From positions 124,001 to 188,000 of the forward strand of contig NZ_QKRB01000010.1 in the NCBI RefSeq assembly GCF_003233845.1: a stretch of DNA of 64,000 nucleotides, read 5' to 3'. Source of the DNA: Paenibacillus sambharensis (GTDB lineage: Bacteria; Bacillota; Bacilli; Paenibacillales; Paenibacillaceae). The first letter of the stretch is position 1. Each line of letters begins with the position of its first letter. The position numbers and the translations under genes were made by a program. The notes beneath the pieces were generated by a model. The model was given only the letters and a program-made list of their open reading frames with translations. It searched no databases and was not told the origin of the DNA. Below, piece after piece: positions 1 through 8,638 of the stretch.

Positions 1-80
1 CCTTGATGGATAAGTTGATATTGATGGGGATTTTCAATAAAAATCGCGCCGATATCAGTAATTTTATATCGAAAAATGTC

Positions 81-146
81 GACCCTTACCCTTATAATAG
101 AGACAGGTATCTATATCATATTCTGCTGGCTAAAGGGGTAAGGGTC
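81..146 (+). promoter_or_regulatory. Inverted repeat flanking a -10 box and covering the chemoreceptor ribosome site
   Basis: GACCCTTACCC at 81-91 is the exact reverse complement of GGGTAAGGGTC at 136-146, whose right arm is the ribosome-binding region of the chemoreceptor gene. A TATAAT box lies at 93-98, with no good -35. Transcripts started upstream would carry both arms and could hide the ribosome site; transcripts started from the local -10 would lack the left arm. The repeat is seen directly; the switch is inference. Confidence 0.45.
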
Positions 147-1883
147 ATGAACATGAACATCAGGAGAAAGCTAATGGGCAGCTTCGCGGCGGTGCTGCTG
201 CTGACCATGATCGTAGGGGCGGTAAGCTGGACAGAGATGAATGAGATGAATGATTCATATGAAACGCTGATCTCGGACCGGGTTGCCAAGATACTGCTGA
301 TCAAGGATTTAAAGCATGGGGTGGTCGAGCAGGGCAAGCATGCGACAGGCTACATGCTGACGGGCAATACCGCCTATCTGGATTGGTACGAGAGTGAGAG
401 GACTCGTTTTTCCAGCAATATGAAAGCGCTTCAAGAGGTTCAGGTGCTGGATGAAGCCATTAGGCTGGCAAGCAAGCTTGAGAGTCTGGAAGAGCAATAC
501 GCTGAGGCGGTAAGCGAGATTGTATCCTACCGTCAGGCAGGAGACATGAATAGAGTTATCCGGATGGTCGAGGAAGACAGCTCGTCTATTGTCCAGCAGA
601 TTGAGCTTACGGCGTCAGAATTGGAAGCGTTTCAGCGGAAGCAGATGGAGACAACGCTTGCCGAGACAGCCGGGGAGGTCAGGATGGTGCAGGTTACCGT
701 ACTCGCGACCGTAATAGCCGCGCTGCTTGCTGGTATTGTGCTTTCCCTCCTGGTTACCCGGGCTATCGCGCGGCCGGTGAAGCTGGTTGCTCAGGCAGCC
801 AGAAGAATTGCAGACGGCGATTTGCGGGACGCTGACCTTCATGTGCGCCAGAGGGATGAGATCGGCCAGCTTGCAGGAGCCTTTAACGAAATGAAACGCA
901 ATCTGAGCAGTCTTATGCTGGCTGTCCATCATAATGCCGCTCAGGTTGCCGCAGCCTCGAAGGAGCTGTCGGAGCACTCGGCGCAAGCTGTACAGGCTTC
1001 GAATCATATCGCGGAAGCGGTACAGGGAATCTCCCAGTCTGCCGATCATCAAGCGTCCCGCATGCGGGATAATAAGCAGGGATTGGAAGACAGCTCAACA
1101 GCCCTGCTGCGGATTGCCCAATCTGCGACAAGTACAGCGGAGTCCTCGGAAGAAGCGATCCAGCAAGCGGAAGGCGGTAAGCGGCTTCTCGCGGATACGG
1201 CAGCCCAGATGAGGAATGTGCAGATGACGATGGAGCAGTCGGCTGAAGCGGTCTACAATCTGGGGGAGCAGTCCCGGCAGATTCATGAGATCACCCAATT
1301 TATCCGGGAAATTGCGGAACAGACCAATCTGCTGGCCCTTAACGCCTCCATTGAAGCAGCCCGGGCAGGCGAGCATGGACAGGGCTTCGCTGTTGTTGCG
1401 GCTGAAGTCAAGAAGCTGGCCGATCAAGCAGGGGAAGCGTCCAGCCAGGTTGGCAGTGGAATTGACCGGATGGTAGGCACCATTAACCAGGCTGTCGAAG
1501 CGATGCGAAGGGGCGGCGGGGAACTGCAGGCCGGTACCAGTATTATGAACCGGACAGGTGAGGCGTTCGATGCGGTGTATGATGCGATCCGTCATGTTGC
1601 TGCACAGGCAGAGGAAGTGTCTGCTGCCACAGAGGAGCTGTCAGCGGTTACGGGGCAGCTGCTCGAGTCTGAGCATCAGGTTGCCGAGCTCTCCGAGCAT
1701 ATATCCGGACAGTCCCAAACCTCGGCCGCGGTTTGCGAGGAACAGCTTGCTTCGATGGAGGAGGTTGCGGTATCAGCTGATTCGTTGAACCGTATGGCTC
1801 AGCAGCTTAGAGAAGAGCTCGGCAAATTCAAGCTTAATCAAGCGGATACCAGTGAAGGTCTGTCAGACGAGTCTAAGTCATAG
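147..1883 (+). CDS. Methyl-accepting chemotaxis protein (transmembrane, HAMP)
   Basis: This chemoreceptor of 578 residues should sit in the cytoplasmic membrane and signal to CheA/CheW. The first ATG after AGGGGTAAGGG at 135-144 was chosen; a second ATG follows two codons later. An N-terminal membrane helix (about residues 8-30) is followed by an extracytoplasmic helical region of about 150 residues of the four-helix-bundle type, a second membrane helix ([20 protein letters not shown]), a HAMP segment with RPV, and a long coiled-coil signalling domain. The conserved hairpin tip reads [19 protein letters not shown] followed by GFAVVA, diagnostic for the family. The ligand is unknown. It stands alone; glcT downstream has its own ribosome site and is a separate function. 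Confidence 0.95.
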   Translation: MNMNIRRKLMGSFAAVLLLTMIVGAVSWTEMNEMNDSYETLISDRVAKILLIKDLKHGVVEQGKHATGYMLTGNTAYLDWYESERTRFSSNMKALQEVQVLDEAIRLASKLESLEEQYAEAVSEIVSYRQAGDMNRVIRMVEEDSSSIVQQIELTASELEAFQRKQMETTLAETAGEVRMVQVTVLATVIAALLAGIVLSLLVTRAIARPVKLVAQAARRIADGDLRDADLHVRQRDEIGQLAGAFNEMKRNLSSLMLAVHHNAAQVAAASKELSEHSAQAVQASNHIAEAVQGISQSADHQASRMRDNKQGLEDSSTALLRIAQSATSTAESSEEAIQQAEGGKRLLADTAAQMRNVQMTMEQSAEAVYNLGEQSRQIHEITQFIREIAEQTNLLALNASIEAARAGEHGQGFAVVAAEVKKLADQAGEASSQVGSGIDRMVGTINQAVEAMRRGGGELQAGTSIMNRTGEAFDAVYDAIRHVAAQAEEVSAATEELSAVTGQLLESEHQVAELSEHISGQSQTSAAVCEEQLASMEEVAVSADSLNRMAQQLREELGKFKLNQADTSEGLSDESKS

Positions 1884-1960
1884 GCGGTTTTGCCGTATTC
1901 CTTGATGGCGCTTAACTTATTTAGTACACTAGTGGGGACTGTGATTAGAGGAGGACGCCC

Positions 1961-2812
1961 GTGGAAAGCCTGCAAGTGCTTAAAGTATTAAATAACAATG
2001 TGGTTATCGCGTCTCATGGGCACTACGGGGAAGTCGTCGTCATTGGCAGAGGCGTTGGGTTTGGCAAGAAGGCGAAGGACCTGATTCAGGCTGATGCAGG
2101 CGAGAAGATGTTCATTCTGCGCAATCAGAAGGAGAAGGAGCTGTACAAGCGCCTGCTGGAGCAGGTGGACGAGAAGCTGATTGGCGTGATGAATGATGTC
2201 ATTTATTATATTGCGCAGCATGCCGGTGCGCCGCTTAATGAACACATCCACATTGCTTTGACGGATCATATTGCCTTTGCGGTCATGCGCAATCGCCAAG
2301 GGATTACCGTACACAATCCGTTTAATTACGAAACCCGGGAATTTTACCCGAGAGAATATAAGCTGGCTGAGCATGCTGTCGCGGAAATTAACAGCAAGCT
2401 TGGCATTGAACTTCCTGATGATGAGATCGGTTTCGTAGCCCTGCATATTCATAGTGCGATCGCCGACCGGCCAATAGGAGAAGTTAGAGAGAATTCCCAG
2501 CTTATTTCGGACCTGGTCGAGCTCATTGAGCGCAGCCTCGGAATTAAGGTGGAGAGGGACAGCTTGAATTATTCGCGGCTGCTCCGTCATCTGATGATTG
2601 CGCTTGAGCGGGTTAGACGCGGTGAGCAGGTGGACGAGCCGGGTAAGATAACAGAACTAATCAAGGCAGAGTATCCAGAGATGTATTCGCTTGCCTGGAC
2701 ACTGATCAAGGTCATCCAGCAGCGGCTGCATAAGCCCGTCTATGATGCGGAGGCTGTTTTTCTAACGCTGCATCTGCAGCGCATTGTGCAAAACAGCACA
2801 GATTACAAGTAG
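1961..2812 (+). CDS. glcT: Transcriptional antiterminator GlcT, BglG family
   Basis: RNA-binding antiterminator that, in Bacillus, lets transcription proceed into ptsG when glucose is present. The 283-residue protein has an N-terminal co-antiterminator RNA-binding domain (about residues 1-58, with LKVLNNNVVIASH and GVGFGKKAKD) followed by two PTS regulation domains carrying histidines (EHIHIALTDHIAFA in PRD1, LHIHSAI nearby, and LTLHLQRI near the C-terminus). These histidines are the expected phosphorylation sites for PTS proteins. The GTG start at 1961 is preceded by AGAGGAGGA at 1947-1955. It lies directly upstream of ptsG, and the leader between them holds a matching RAT site, so the assignment to GlcT rather than another BglG member is firm. 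Confidence 0.95.
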   Translation: MESLQVLKVLNNNVVIASHGHYGEVVVIGRGVGFGKKAKDLIQADAGEKMFILRNQKEKELYKRLLEQVDEKLIGVMNDVIYYIAQHAGAPLNEHIHIALTDHIAFAVMRNRQGITVHNPFNYETREFYPREYKLAEHAVAEINSKLGIELPDDEIGFVALHIHSAIADRPIGEVRENSQLISDLVELIERSLGIKVERDSLNYSRLLRHLMIALERVRRGEQVDEPGKITELIKAEYPEMYSLAWTLIKVIQQRLHKPVYDAEAVFLTLHLQRIVQNSTDYK

Positions 2813-2847
2813 TGAGTATGCAGTATGTGAACGTTTTTTGACAAAGG

Positions 2848-2877
2848 TTGTCTAAAAAAGTTTAACGGTGCTATAAT
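2848..2877 (+). promoter_or_regulatory. Promoter of the ptsG leader
   Basis: TTGTCT at 2848-2853, an 18-base spacer and a perfect TATAAT at 2872-2877 form a sigma-A-type promoter about 40 bases ahead of the RAT. A better -35 match (TTGACA at 2838) is too far from the -10. Confidence 0.7.
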
Positions 2878-2918
2878 CACTACTGCACACAACCTTAGCA
2901 GCCACTACAATTGCATAA

Positions 2919-2947
2919 ATCGTGTAACTGATTCGATCAGGCATGAG
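2919..2947 (+). promoter_or_regulatory. RAT: ribonucleic antiterminator for GlcT
   Basis: The segment containing GTGTAACTGATTCGATCAGG followed by CATGAG is very close to the B. subtilis ptsG RAT as I remember it (GTGTTACTGATTCGATCAGG). Its 3' part (AGGCATGAG) is also the left arm of the terminator that follows, so GlcT bound to the RAT and terminator folding exclude each other, the known GlcT mechanism. Confidence 0.88.
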
Positions 2948-3058
2948 AAGTTCAAGGATTCTTGGGAACAGCCGTAGGTAAAAAAACCTCAGTCGGGGTA
3001 ATATACCTACGAACATGTTGTTCCGTATTATGAATCCTTGGTCCTCTCATGCCTTTTT
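2939..3058 (+). terminator. Long bulged terminator hairpin controlling ptsG
   Basis: Four colinear paired blocks nest into one stem: 2939-2948 with 3045-3054 (AGGCATGAGA/TCTCATGCCT), 2953-2961 with 3032-3040 (CAAGGATTC/GAATCCTTG), 2965-2970 with 3019-3024 (GGAACA/TGTTCC), and 2974-2980 with 3004-3010 (GTAGGTA/TACCTAC). A small hairpin caps it, and TTTTT follows at 3054-3058. This is about 115 nucleotides, far larger than a typical intrinsic terminator. Confidence 0.88.
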
Positions 3059-3112
3059 GTGTTGTTGTCGTGAATGCCGAGGGAAATTACGAAATTAGGG
3101 GGAAGAAATCCA

Positions 3113-5155
3113 ATGTTCAAGAAGTTTTTTGGAGTTCTCCAGAAGGTTGGACGGGCAGTCATGCTGCCGGTGGCGATCCTTCCAGCAGCGGGTATTCTGC
3201 TGGCACTGGGTAATGTCCTCAGTAATGAAGACCTTCTGGCCTTGGCGCCGGCGCTTGAAGCTGATTGGGTTCAGATGATTGCGCACGTTATGGAAGAAGC
3301 GGGGAATATAGTCTTCGCGAACCTGTCACTGCTCTTTGCCGTCGGTGTAGCCGTCGGGCTTGCAGGCGGTGAAGGGGTAGCCGCACTGGCAGCTATTGTC
3401 GGGTACCTGATCATGAACGTTACAATGGGCGTTCTGATGGAGGTTACGCCTGAGATGGTGGCTAATGATGCAGGGTACGCGAACATCCTGGGCATTAATA
3501 CGATGCAGACCGGGGTCTTCGGCGGTATCATCATCGGTATACTGGCGGCTGTCATGTACAACCGGTTCTTCAAGATTGAACTGCCGTCTTACCTGGGATT
3601 CTTCGCAGGGAAACGGTTCGTGCCGATTGTTACAGCCGGTTCAGCCCTGTTGGTCGGTATTGCCATGATTGCCATCTGGCCGCCGGTTCAAAGCGGTCTG
3701 AACTATTTCTCGGAAAGTCTGGTCGGGACCAACCTGACACTGTCCGCATTTATCTTCGGTGTAATTGAACGAAGCCTGATTCCGTTCGGTCTGCACCATA
3801 TTTTCTACTCGCCGTTCTGGTTTGAATTTGGTGAATATGTCAACAGCGCGGGCGAAATCGTGCGTGGTGACCAGAAGATTTTCTTCGCACAGCTGAAGGA
3901 TGGGGTGGAGCTTACTGCCGGTACCTTCATGGTTGGTAAGTTTGCCTTCATGATGTTTGGTCTGCCTGCAGCAGCGCTTGCCATGTACCATGAAGCAAGA
4001 CCAGAGCGCAGGAAGATTGTGGCCGGCATCATGGGCTCGGCTGCCCTGACTTCGTTCCTGACAGGTATTACAGAGCCGCTCGAATTTACATTCCTGTTCG
4101 TAGCACCTGTTCTGTTCGGTATTCACGCGATCTTCGCAGGTCTCTCCTTCATGATCATGGAAATTCTGAACGTGAAGATCGGGATGACGTTCTCGGGCGG
4201 TGTTATCGACTTCCTGCTCTATGGTGTTATCCAGAACCGTACTGCTTGGTGGCTGGTTATTCCAGTCGGTCTGGTCTTCGCTGTTATCTACTACTTTGGC
4301 TTCCGGTTTGCGATTCGCAAATTCAACCTCAAGACGCCAGGCCGGGAAGACGTTGTAGAAGCGGGTGGTGACGGGGCGAAGGGTGAAGTCGGCGAACTGC
4401 CGCGCAATGTTCTTGCCGCACTGGGCGGAGCGGGCAACATTGCGAGCCTTGATGCTTGTATTACACGCCTGCGTGTGCAGGTTAAGACGCCTGCGGAAGT
4501 GGATAAGGAGCGCTTGAAGCAGCTTGGTGCTGCCGGAGTTCTTGAAGTAGGGAACAACATCCAGGCGATCTTCGGCACACGTTCCGATACGCTGAAGACA
4601 CAGATCCAGGATGTGATTGCGGGCAAAACGCCTGAGCCGGTAACACCTGCAGAAGCAGCAGCGGCACCAGCGGGTGAAGCCTGCGATCTGATGATGGAAG
4701 AAGAGATTGTCGCGCCGGTCAACGGCGAGATTAAAGATATATCCGAAGTGCCGGACGAAGTGTTCTCGAACCGGATGACAGGAGATGGCTTTGCGGTACT
4801 GCCGCAGGACGGAAATGTTGTATCGCCGGTTAACGGAACAGTGTATAACGTGTTCCCGAGAAAGCATGCTATCGGCATCCGTTCTAATGCAGGCAAAGAA
4901 GTGCTGGTACATTTCGGTATCAATACGGTTAAGTTAAAGGGACAGGGCTTCAACATCCTGGTACAAGAGGGTGACGAGGTGAAGGCCGGTCAGCCGATCA
5001 TGGAGGCCGATCTGGAATTCATCAAGGCGAATGCGCCGTCCACTATGACACCGATTATTTTCACAAACCTGCCTGAGGGTGCATCGGTTGTCCTGAACAA
5101 GACAGGCCCGGTTACAGCGGGTACGAAGAACATCATCACGATTCGCAAACCATAA
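3113..5155 (+). CDS. ptsG: Glucose-specific PTS permease EIICBA
   Basis: Membrane transporter that imports and phosphorylates glucose, taking phosphate from HPr through its own EIIA and EIIB parts. The 680-residue product has the order EIIC (multi-pass, about residues 1-400), EIIB and EIIA. The EIIB phospho-cysteine is C449 in LDACITRLRV; the EIIA pair is H585 (RKHAIGIRS) and H600 (VLVHFGINTVKL). The ATG at 3113 follows AGGGGGAAG at 3097-3105; an upstream in-frame start at 3074 lacks a ribosome site. The EIIB-EIIA linker is Ala/Pro-rich. It is controlled by GlcT through the RAT and terminator in its leader, and ptsH follows 28 bases later, giving the ptsGHI order of Bacillus. Confidence 0.96.
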   Translation: MFKKFFGVLQKVGRAVMLPVAILPAAGILLALGNVLSNEDLLALAPALEADWVQMIAHVMEEAGNIVFANLSLLFAVGVAVGLAGGEGVAALAAIVGYLIMNVTMGVLMEVTPEMVANDAGYANILGINTMQTGVFGGIIIGILAAVMYNRFFKIELPSYLGFFAGKRFVPIVTAGSALLVGIAMIAIWPPVQSGLNYFSESLVGTNLTLSAFIFGVIERSLIPFGLHHIFYSPFWFEFGEYVNSAGEIVRGDQKIFFAQLKDGVELTAGTFMVGKFAFMMFGLPAAALAMYHEARPERRKIVAGIMGSAALTSFLTGITEPLEFTFLFVAPVLFGIHAIFAGLSFMIMEILNVKIGMTFSGGVIDFLLYGVIQNRTAWWLVIPVGLVFAVIYYFGFRFAIRKFNLKTPGREDVVEAGGDGAKGEVGELPRNVLAALGGAGNIASLDACITRLRVQVKTPAEVDKERLKQLGAAGVLEVGNNIQAIFGTRSDTLKTQIQDVIAGKTPEPVTPAEAAAAPAGEACDLMMEEEIVAPVNGEIKDISEVPDEVFSNRMTGDGFAVLPQDGNVVSPVNGTVYNVFPRKHAIGIRSNAGKEVLVHFGINTVKLKGQGFNILVQEGDEVKAGQPIMEADLEFIKANAPSTMTPIIFTNLPEGASVVLNKTGPVTAGTKNIITIRKP

Positions 5156-5183
5156 CAAATCCAAGTTAAGGAGCTGATTACCC

Positions 5184-5459
5184 ATGCAACAGAAGAAATT
5201 CAGAGTAACAGATGAGGATGGCATCCACGCACGTCCTGCTACTGCGCTGGTGAACACAGCTAATAAATTCAAGTCTGAAGTGTTCGCGGAAGCGCTGGGC
5301 AAGAAAGTAACGATGAAATCCATTCTGGGCGTTCTTTCCTTCGGGCTTGAGCCAGGGGACGAGATTACGTTTATCGCGGAAGGCGAAGACGAAGCACAGG
5401 TTATCCCGGCGCTTGAAGAGGTGTTCGTTAAAGAAGGGCTTGGCGAAGTGTATGAGTAA
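5184..5459 (+). CDS. ptsH: Phosphocarrier protein HPr
   Basis: Cytosolic phosphocarrier between enzyme I and the sugar-specific EII proteins, and in Firmicutes a co-regulator with CcpA. The 91-residue protein has the active histidine exactly at H15 (GIHARPAT) and the regulatory serine exactly at S46 ([10 protein letters not shown]), the target of HPr kinase in Gram-positive bacteria. The ATG follows AAGGAG. Its last eight bases overlap the start of ptsI (5452-5459), so the two are probably translationally coupled. Confidence 0.97.
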   Translation: MQQKKFRVTDEDGIHARPATALVNTANKFKSEVFAEALGKKVTMKSILGVLSFGLEPGDEITFIAEGEDEAQVIPALEEVFVKEGLGEVYE

Positions 5460-7173
5460 AGTACAAGGGATCGCAGCAGCAGCCGGTATTGCGGTTGCTA
5501 AAGCCTTCCGCATGGAAGAGGTTCACCTTACGGTGGAGAAGCGGACGGTGGAGCAGCCGGAAGCGGAGCTCGCCAAATTGGATCAGGCCCTGGGTAAATC
5601 CAGGATCGAGGTCCAGCTACTGAAGGAACGCACCCTGCAGCAGATGGGCGAGAAAAAGGCGGAGATTTTCGAATCGCATCTGCTCATCCTGCAGGACCCT
5701 GAACTGATTGGGCCAGTTCGTGACAAAATCAGCAGCGAGCGAGTGAATGCGGATTTTGCGCTTAAGGAAGTAGCGGATATGTTCATCTCGATGTTCGAGA
5801 ACAACAAGAGTGCTTACCTGCGTGAGCGTGCAGCCGATATGCGGGATGTGACGAAGCGCGTGCTGGCACACATTCAAGGTGTGAAGATTACCGATCTGAG
5901 CGCCATCCAGGAAGAGGTTGTGCTGGTGGCGATCGACCTCACACCATCTGAGACAGCGCAGCTGGACCGCAACTATGTGAAGGGCTTTGCCACGAACATT
6001 GGCGGACGCACCTCACACTCGGCAATCATGGCCCGTTCGCTCGAAATACCGGCTGTTGTCGGCACGAAGAACATTCTGGACGAAGTGAAGGACGGCGACC
6101 TGCTGATTCTTGACGGGCTTGAGGGCGTGGTGCTGATCAACCCGAATGCGGAGACCGTTGCCGCTTACCGGGAGAAGCAGCAGCGTTATGAAGAGCAGAA
6201 GGTAGAGTGGGCCAAGCTGAAGGATAAGCCTACGGTATCGGCTGACGGCCATCATGTGGAGCTGGCGGCCAATATCGGGACGCCGAACGATGTAACGGGC
6301 GTACTGGATAATGGCGGGGAGGCAGTCGGCCTGTACCGGACCGAGTTCCTGTATATGGGCCGTGACAAGCTGCCGAGCGAGAAGGATCAATTCAACGCCT
6401 ACCGAACAGTGCTGGAGAAGATGGAAGGCAAGCCGGTTGTCGTCCGTACGCTCGATATCGGCGGCGATAAGGAACTTTCCTATCTTAAGCTGCCGAAGGA
6501 GATGAACCCGTTCCTCGGTTATCGTGCTGTACGTCTGTGCCTGGACCAGCAGGACATTTTCCGTACTCAGCTGAGAGCGCTGCTTCGCGCGAGCGTGTAT
6601 GGCAACCTGCGGATTATGTTCCCGATGATTGCGACGCTGGATGAATTCCGGCAATCGAAGGCGATTTTGCTGGAGGAGAAGGAGAAGCTGAAGCAGGAGG
6701 ACATCCCGGTATCGGATGAGATCCAGCTCGGTATCATGGTGGAAATTCCGTCGACGGCTGTCCTTGCCGACCAGTTTGCGAAGGAAGTGGACTTCTTCAG
6801 TATCGGCACCAATGACCTGATTCAGTACACGATGGCTGCCGACCGCATGAATGAGCGGGTCTCGTACCTGTACCAGCCTTATAACCCGGCTATTATCCGG
6901 CTTGTTAAGATCGTCATCGACGCAGCTCATAAGGAAGGACGCTGGGTCGGCATGTGCGGCGAGATGGCGGGCGATTCCACCGCGATTCCGATTCTGCTTG
7001 GCCTCGGTCTGGATGAATTCAGCATGAGCGCCACGTCGATTCTGCCGGCACGCACGCAGATTTCCAAGCTGTCGCAGGCCGACATGCAGAAGCTGGCCGA
7101 GCAGGCGCTCCAGAAGAGCACAGCCGAGGAAGTTGTTCAGCTGGTGGAGCAGTTTGCGGGTACGCAGCAGTAA
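5452..7173 (+). CDS. ptsI: PEP-protein phosphotransferase, enzyme I
   Basis: Cytosolic first enzyme of the PTS, moving phosphate from phosphoenolpyruvate to HPr. From the ATG that overlaps the ptsH stop the protein is 573 residues, the family length; the in-frame extension upstream lies inside ptsH and is not used. The active-site histidine is H189 in [13 protein letters not shown]. The PEP-binding barrel shows [17 protein letters not shown], the region around [26 protein letters not shown] and the catalytic CGEMAGD. It is the last gene of glcT-ptsGHI and is followed by a strong stem-loop. Confidence 0.97.
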   Translation: MSKVQGIAAAAGIAVAKAFRMEEVHLTVEKRTVEQPEAELAKLDQALGKSRIEVQLLKERTLQQMGEKKAEIFESHLLILQDPELIGPVRDKISSERVNADFALKEVADMFISMFENNKSAYLRERAADMRDVTKRVLAHIQGVKITDLSAIQEEVVLVAIDLTPSETAQLDRNYVKGFATNIGGRTSHSAIMARSLEIPAVVGTKNILDEVKDGDLLILDGLEGVVLINPNAETVAAYREKQQRYEEQKVEWAKLKDKPTVSADGHHVELAANIGTPNDVTGVLDNGGEAVGLYRTEFLYMGRDKLPSEKDQFNAYRTVLEKMEGKPVVVRTLDIGGDKELSYLKLPKEMNPFLGYRAVRLCLDQQDIFRTQLRALLRASVYGNLRIMFPMIATLDEFRQSKAILLEEKEKLKQEDIPVSDEIQLGIMVEIPSTAVLADQFAKEVDFFSIGTNDLIQYTMAADRMNERVSYLYQPYNPAIIRLVKIVIDAAHKEGRWVGMCGEMAGDSTAIPILLGLGLDEFSMSATSILPARTQISKLSQADMQKLAEQALQKSTAEEVVQLVEQFAGTQQ

Positions 7174-7224
7174 TAAGCAGTAGTCTGAAGCAGTTCGCGC
7201 ATACATTTATATAGATGGATGAAA

Positions 7225-7260
7225 CACGAAGGACCGCCTTGCTTAGGGCGGTCCTTCGTG
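7225..7260 (+). terminator. Stem-loop after ptsI
   Basis: CACGAAGGACCGCC at 7225-7238 pairs perfectly with GGCGGTCCTTCGTG at 7247-7260 around an 8-base loop. There is no clear T-run on either strand, so it may end transcription less sharply or protect the mRNA end. Confidence 0.6.
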
Positions 7261-7315
7261 CGTTGCTGGCGCATGCTGGTTTATGACTTTATCCAAGCGC
7301 ATAAGTCTGTCGTTA

Positions 7316-7858
7316 TTACACTGCACTGGCCTTTAATGCAGTTGTCAGCCGAATGAATTGATTCAGCGCCTGAGTGACCCGAACACGCGTCGGCTCATCC
7401 AGTGGGGCTCCGTCTTCGTCAAAAAATCGCTGGCTGCTGCCAATCGAGATCCACTCCGGGCTGTTGATGCCGTGCAGATTCCGCACAATGGCCTGCAGCT
7501 GTGTAAGGGAGCTGACGCCAACAGCTCCGCCTGCTGAGCTCACGGACAGGACGGGCTTGCCTCCGACGATACTGCCGCTCACATAATCAAGTGCGTTCTT
7601 CAGCACGCCGGATATGGAGCCGTGGTATTCCGGTGTGGCAAGGACAAGTCCATCAGCCTGGCTGACGGCTTCAAGCAGATGCTTCACATGCGGATGGCTG
7701 CTCGTTTCATCTGCCGAATAGAAGGGCAGCGGAGTTTCATACAAATCGATTAATGTCACACCGATGCCCTCGGTCTGCATTAATGAACGTATATAATGGA
7801 GCAATTTCGTGCTTGTGGCATCCTTCCGGTTACTGCCTGCGATAAGGGTTATCTTCAT
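7316..7858 (-). CDS. NADPH-dependent FMN reductase family flavoprotein
   Basis: Flavodoxin-fold reductase of 180 residues that should bind FMN and reduce flavin, quinone or azo substrates with NAD(P)H. The N-terminal GSNRKDATSTKLL is the phosphate-binding loop, and ATPEYHGSISGVLKNALDYV is the second FMN motif typical of the NADPH-dependent FMN reductase family (azoreductase and chromate-reductase-like enzymes). It is a single gene convergent with ptsI across the stem-loop. The physiological substrate cannot be read from sequence. Confidence 0.85.
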   Translation of the reverse strand: MKITLIAGSNRKDATSTKLLHYIRSLMQTEGIGVTLIDLYETPLPFYSADETSSHPHVKHLLEAVSQADGLVLATPEYHGSISGVLKNALDYVSGSIVGGKPVLSVSSAGGAVGVSSLTQLQAIVRNLHGINSPEWISIGSSQRFFDEDGAPLDEPTRVRVTQALNQFIRLTTALKASAV

Positions 7859-7975
7859 CGGTCATCCAATCCTTTACGGTAAGGTTTTGGTTCTTCTGCC
7901 TTTATCATAGATGATTTTCACGCTTCACGCCTCGGCGAAAAGGTTGAGAAGGCCTTCATTCATTCGTCTTAGGAC

Positions 7976-8638
7976 TTAAATCTCGACAAGACCGTGTTTG
8001 ACTGCGTACAAAGCGGCTTGAGTCCGGTCGGCAAGACCAAGCTTGCTGAGCAGGTTGCTTACATGGGTCTTAACCGTCTTCTCTGCGATCCCGCAGGCAG
8101 CGGCAATTTCCTTATTGCTGTTGCCCTGCGCAATGAATTGTAGAATTTCCTTCTCCCGGACGGTCAGCGCTTCGAGAAGCGCATGGCTAGACGGTACTGT
8201 CGTTTGCCGGGTATCGGCAGCCACATGCTGCATGAGCTGAGCCGCTGCTGCAGGATGCAGCTGCGGCAGACCGGCATAGGCTCCGCGGATGGCATCCGCA
8301 ATCTCGGCAGGATCAGCATCCTTCAGGATGTATCCGTTCGCGCCGGCCTTGATTGCGGAGAGAACATGATCCTGATCCGAAGATGAGGTAAGCACGATAA
8401 TCATCATATCGGGATGCTGTGAGCGGATATCCCTCGTCGCTTCAACGCCGTTCATGACTGGCATGAATAGGTCCATCAACACGATATCTGGCCGAAGCCT
8501 GCCGGCCAGCTCCACGGCTTCTTGGCCGTTCGCGGCCTCACCTACCATCTGCAGATCCTGCTGCATCCCGAGATAGAAGAGCAATCCTTGACGGACGATC
8601 GCATGATCATCTGCAAGGAGCACACGTATGGTTGTCAT
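7976..8638 (-). CDS. NarL/LuxR-type response regulator
   Basis: Cytosolic response regulator of 220 residues: a receiver domain with acidic pocket (LADDH) and phospho-acceptor D56 (IVLMDLFMPVMNG), then a LuxR-type helix-turn-helix (LTVREKEILQFIAQGNSNKEIA, with KTVKTHVSNLLSKLG). The ATG at 8638 shares one base with the stop of the upstream kinase gene (TAATG), which fixes the start and signals coupling; an extended in-frame start at 8722 lies inside the kinase gene. Target genes are not evident. Confidence 0.93.
   Translation of the reverse strand: MTTIRVLLADDHAIVRQGLLFYLGMQQDLQMVGEAANGQEAVELAGRLRPDIVLMDLFMPVMNGVEATRDIRSQHPDMMIIVLTSSSDQDHVLSAIKAGANGYILKDADPAEIADAIRGAYAGLPQLHPAAAAQLMQHVAADTRQTTVPSSHALLEALTVREKEILQFIAQGNSNKEIAAACGIAEKTVKTHVSNLLSKLGLADRTQAALYAVKHGLVEI

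Noticed and set aside
3641-4912. 423-codon open frame antisense to ptsG
   Set aside because: Arg/His/Cys-rich product without domains, no ribosome site, and wholly inside the well-supported ptsG gene on the opposite strand.
6013-7206. 397-codon open frame antisense to ptsI
   Set aside because: Mirror frame of a conserved gene; no ribosome site or recognisable motif.
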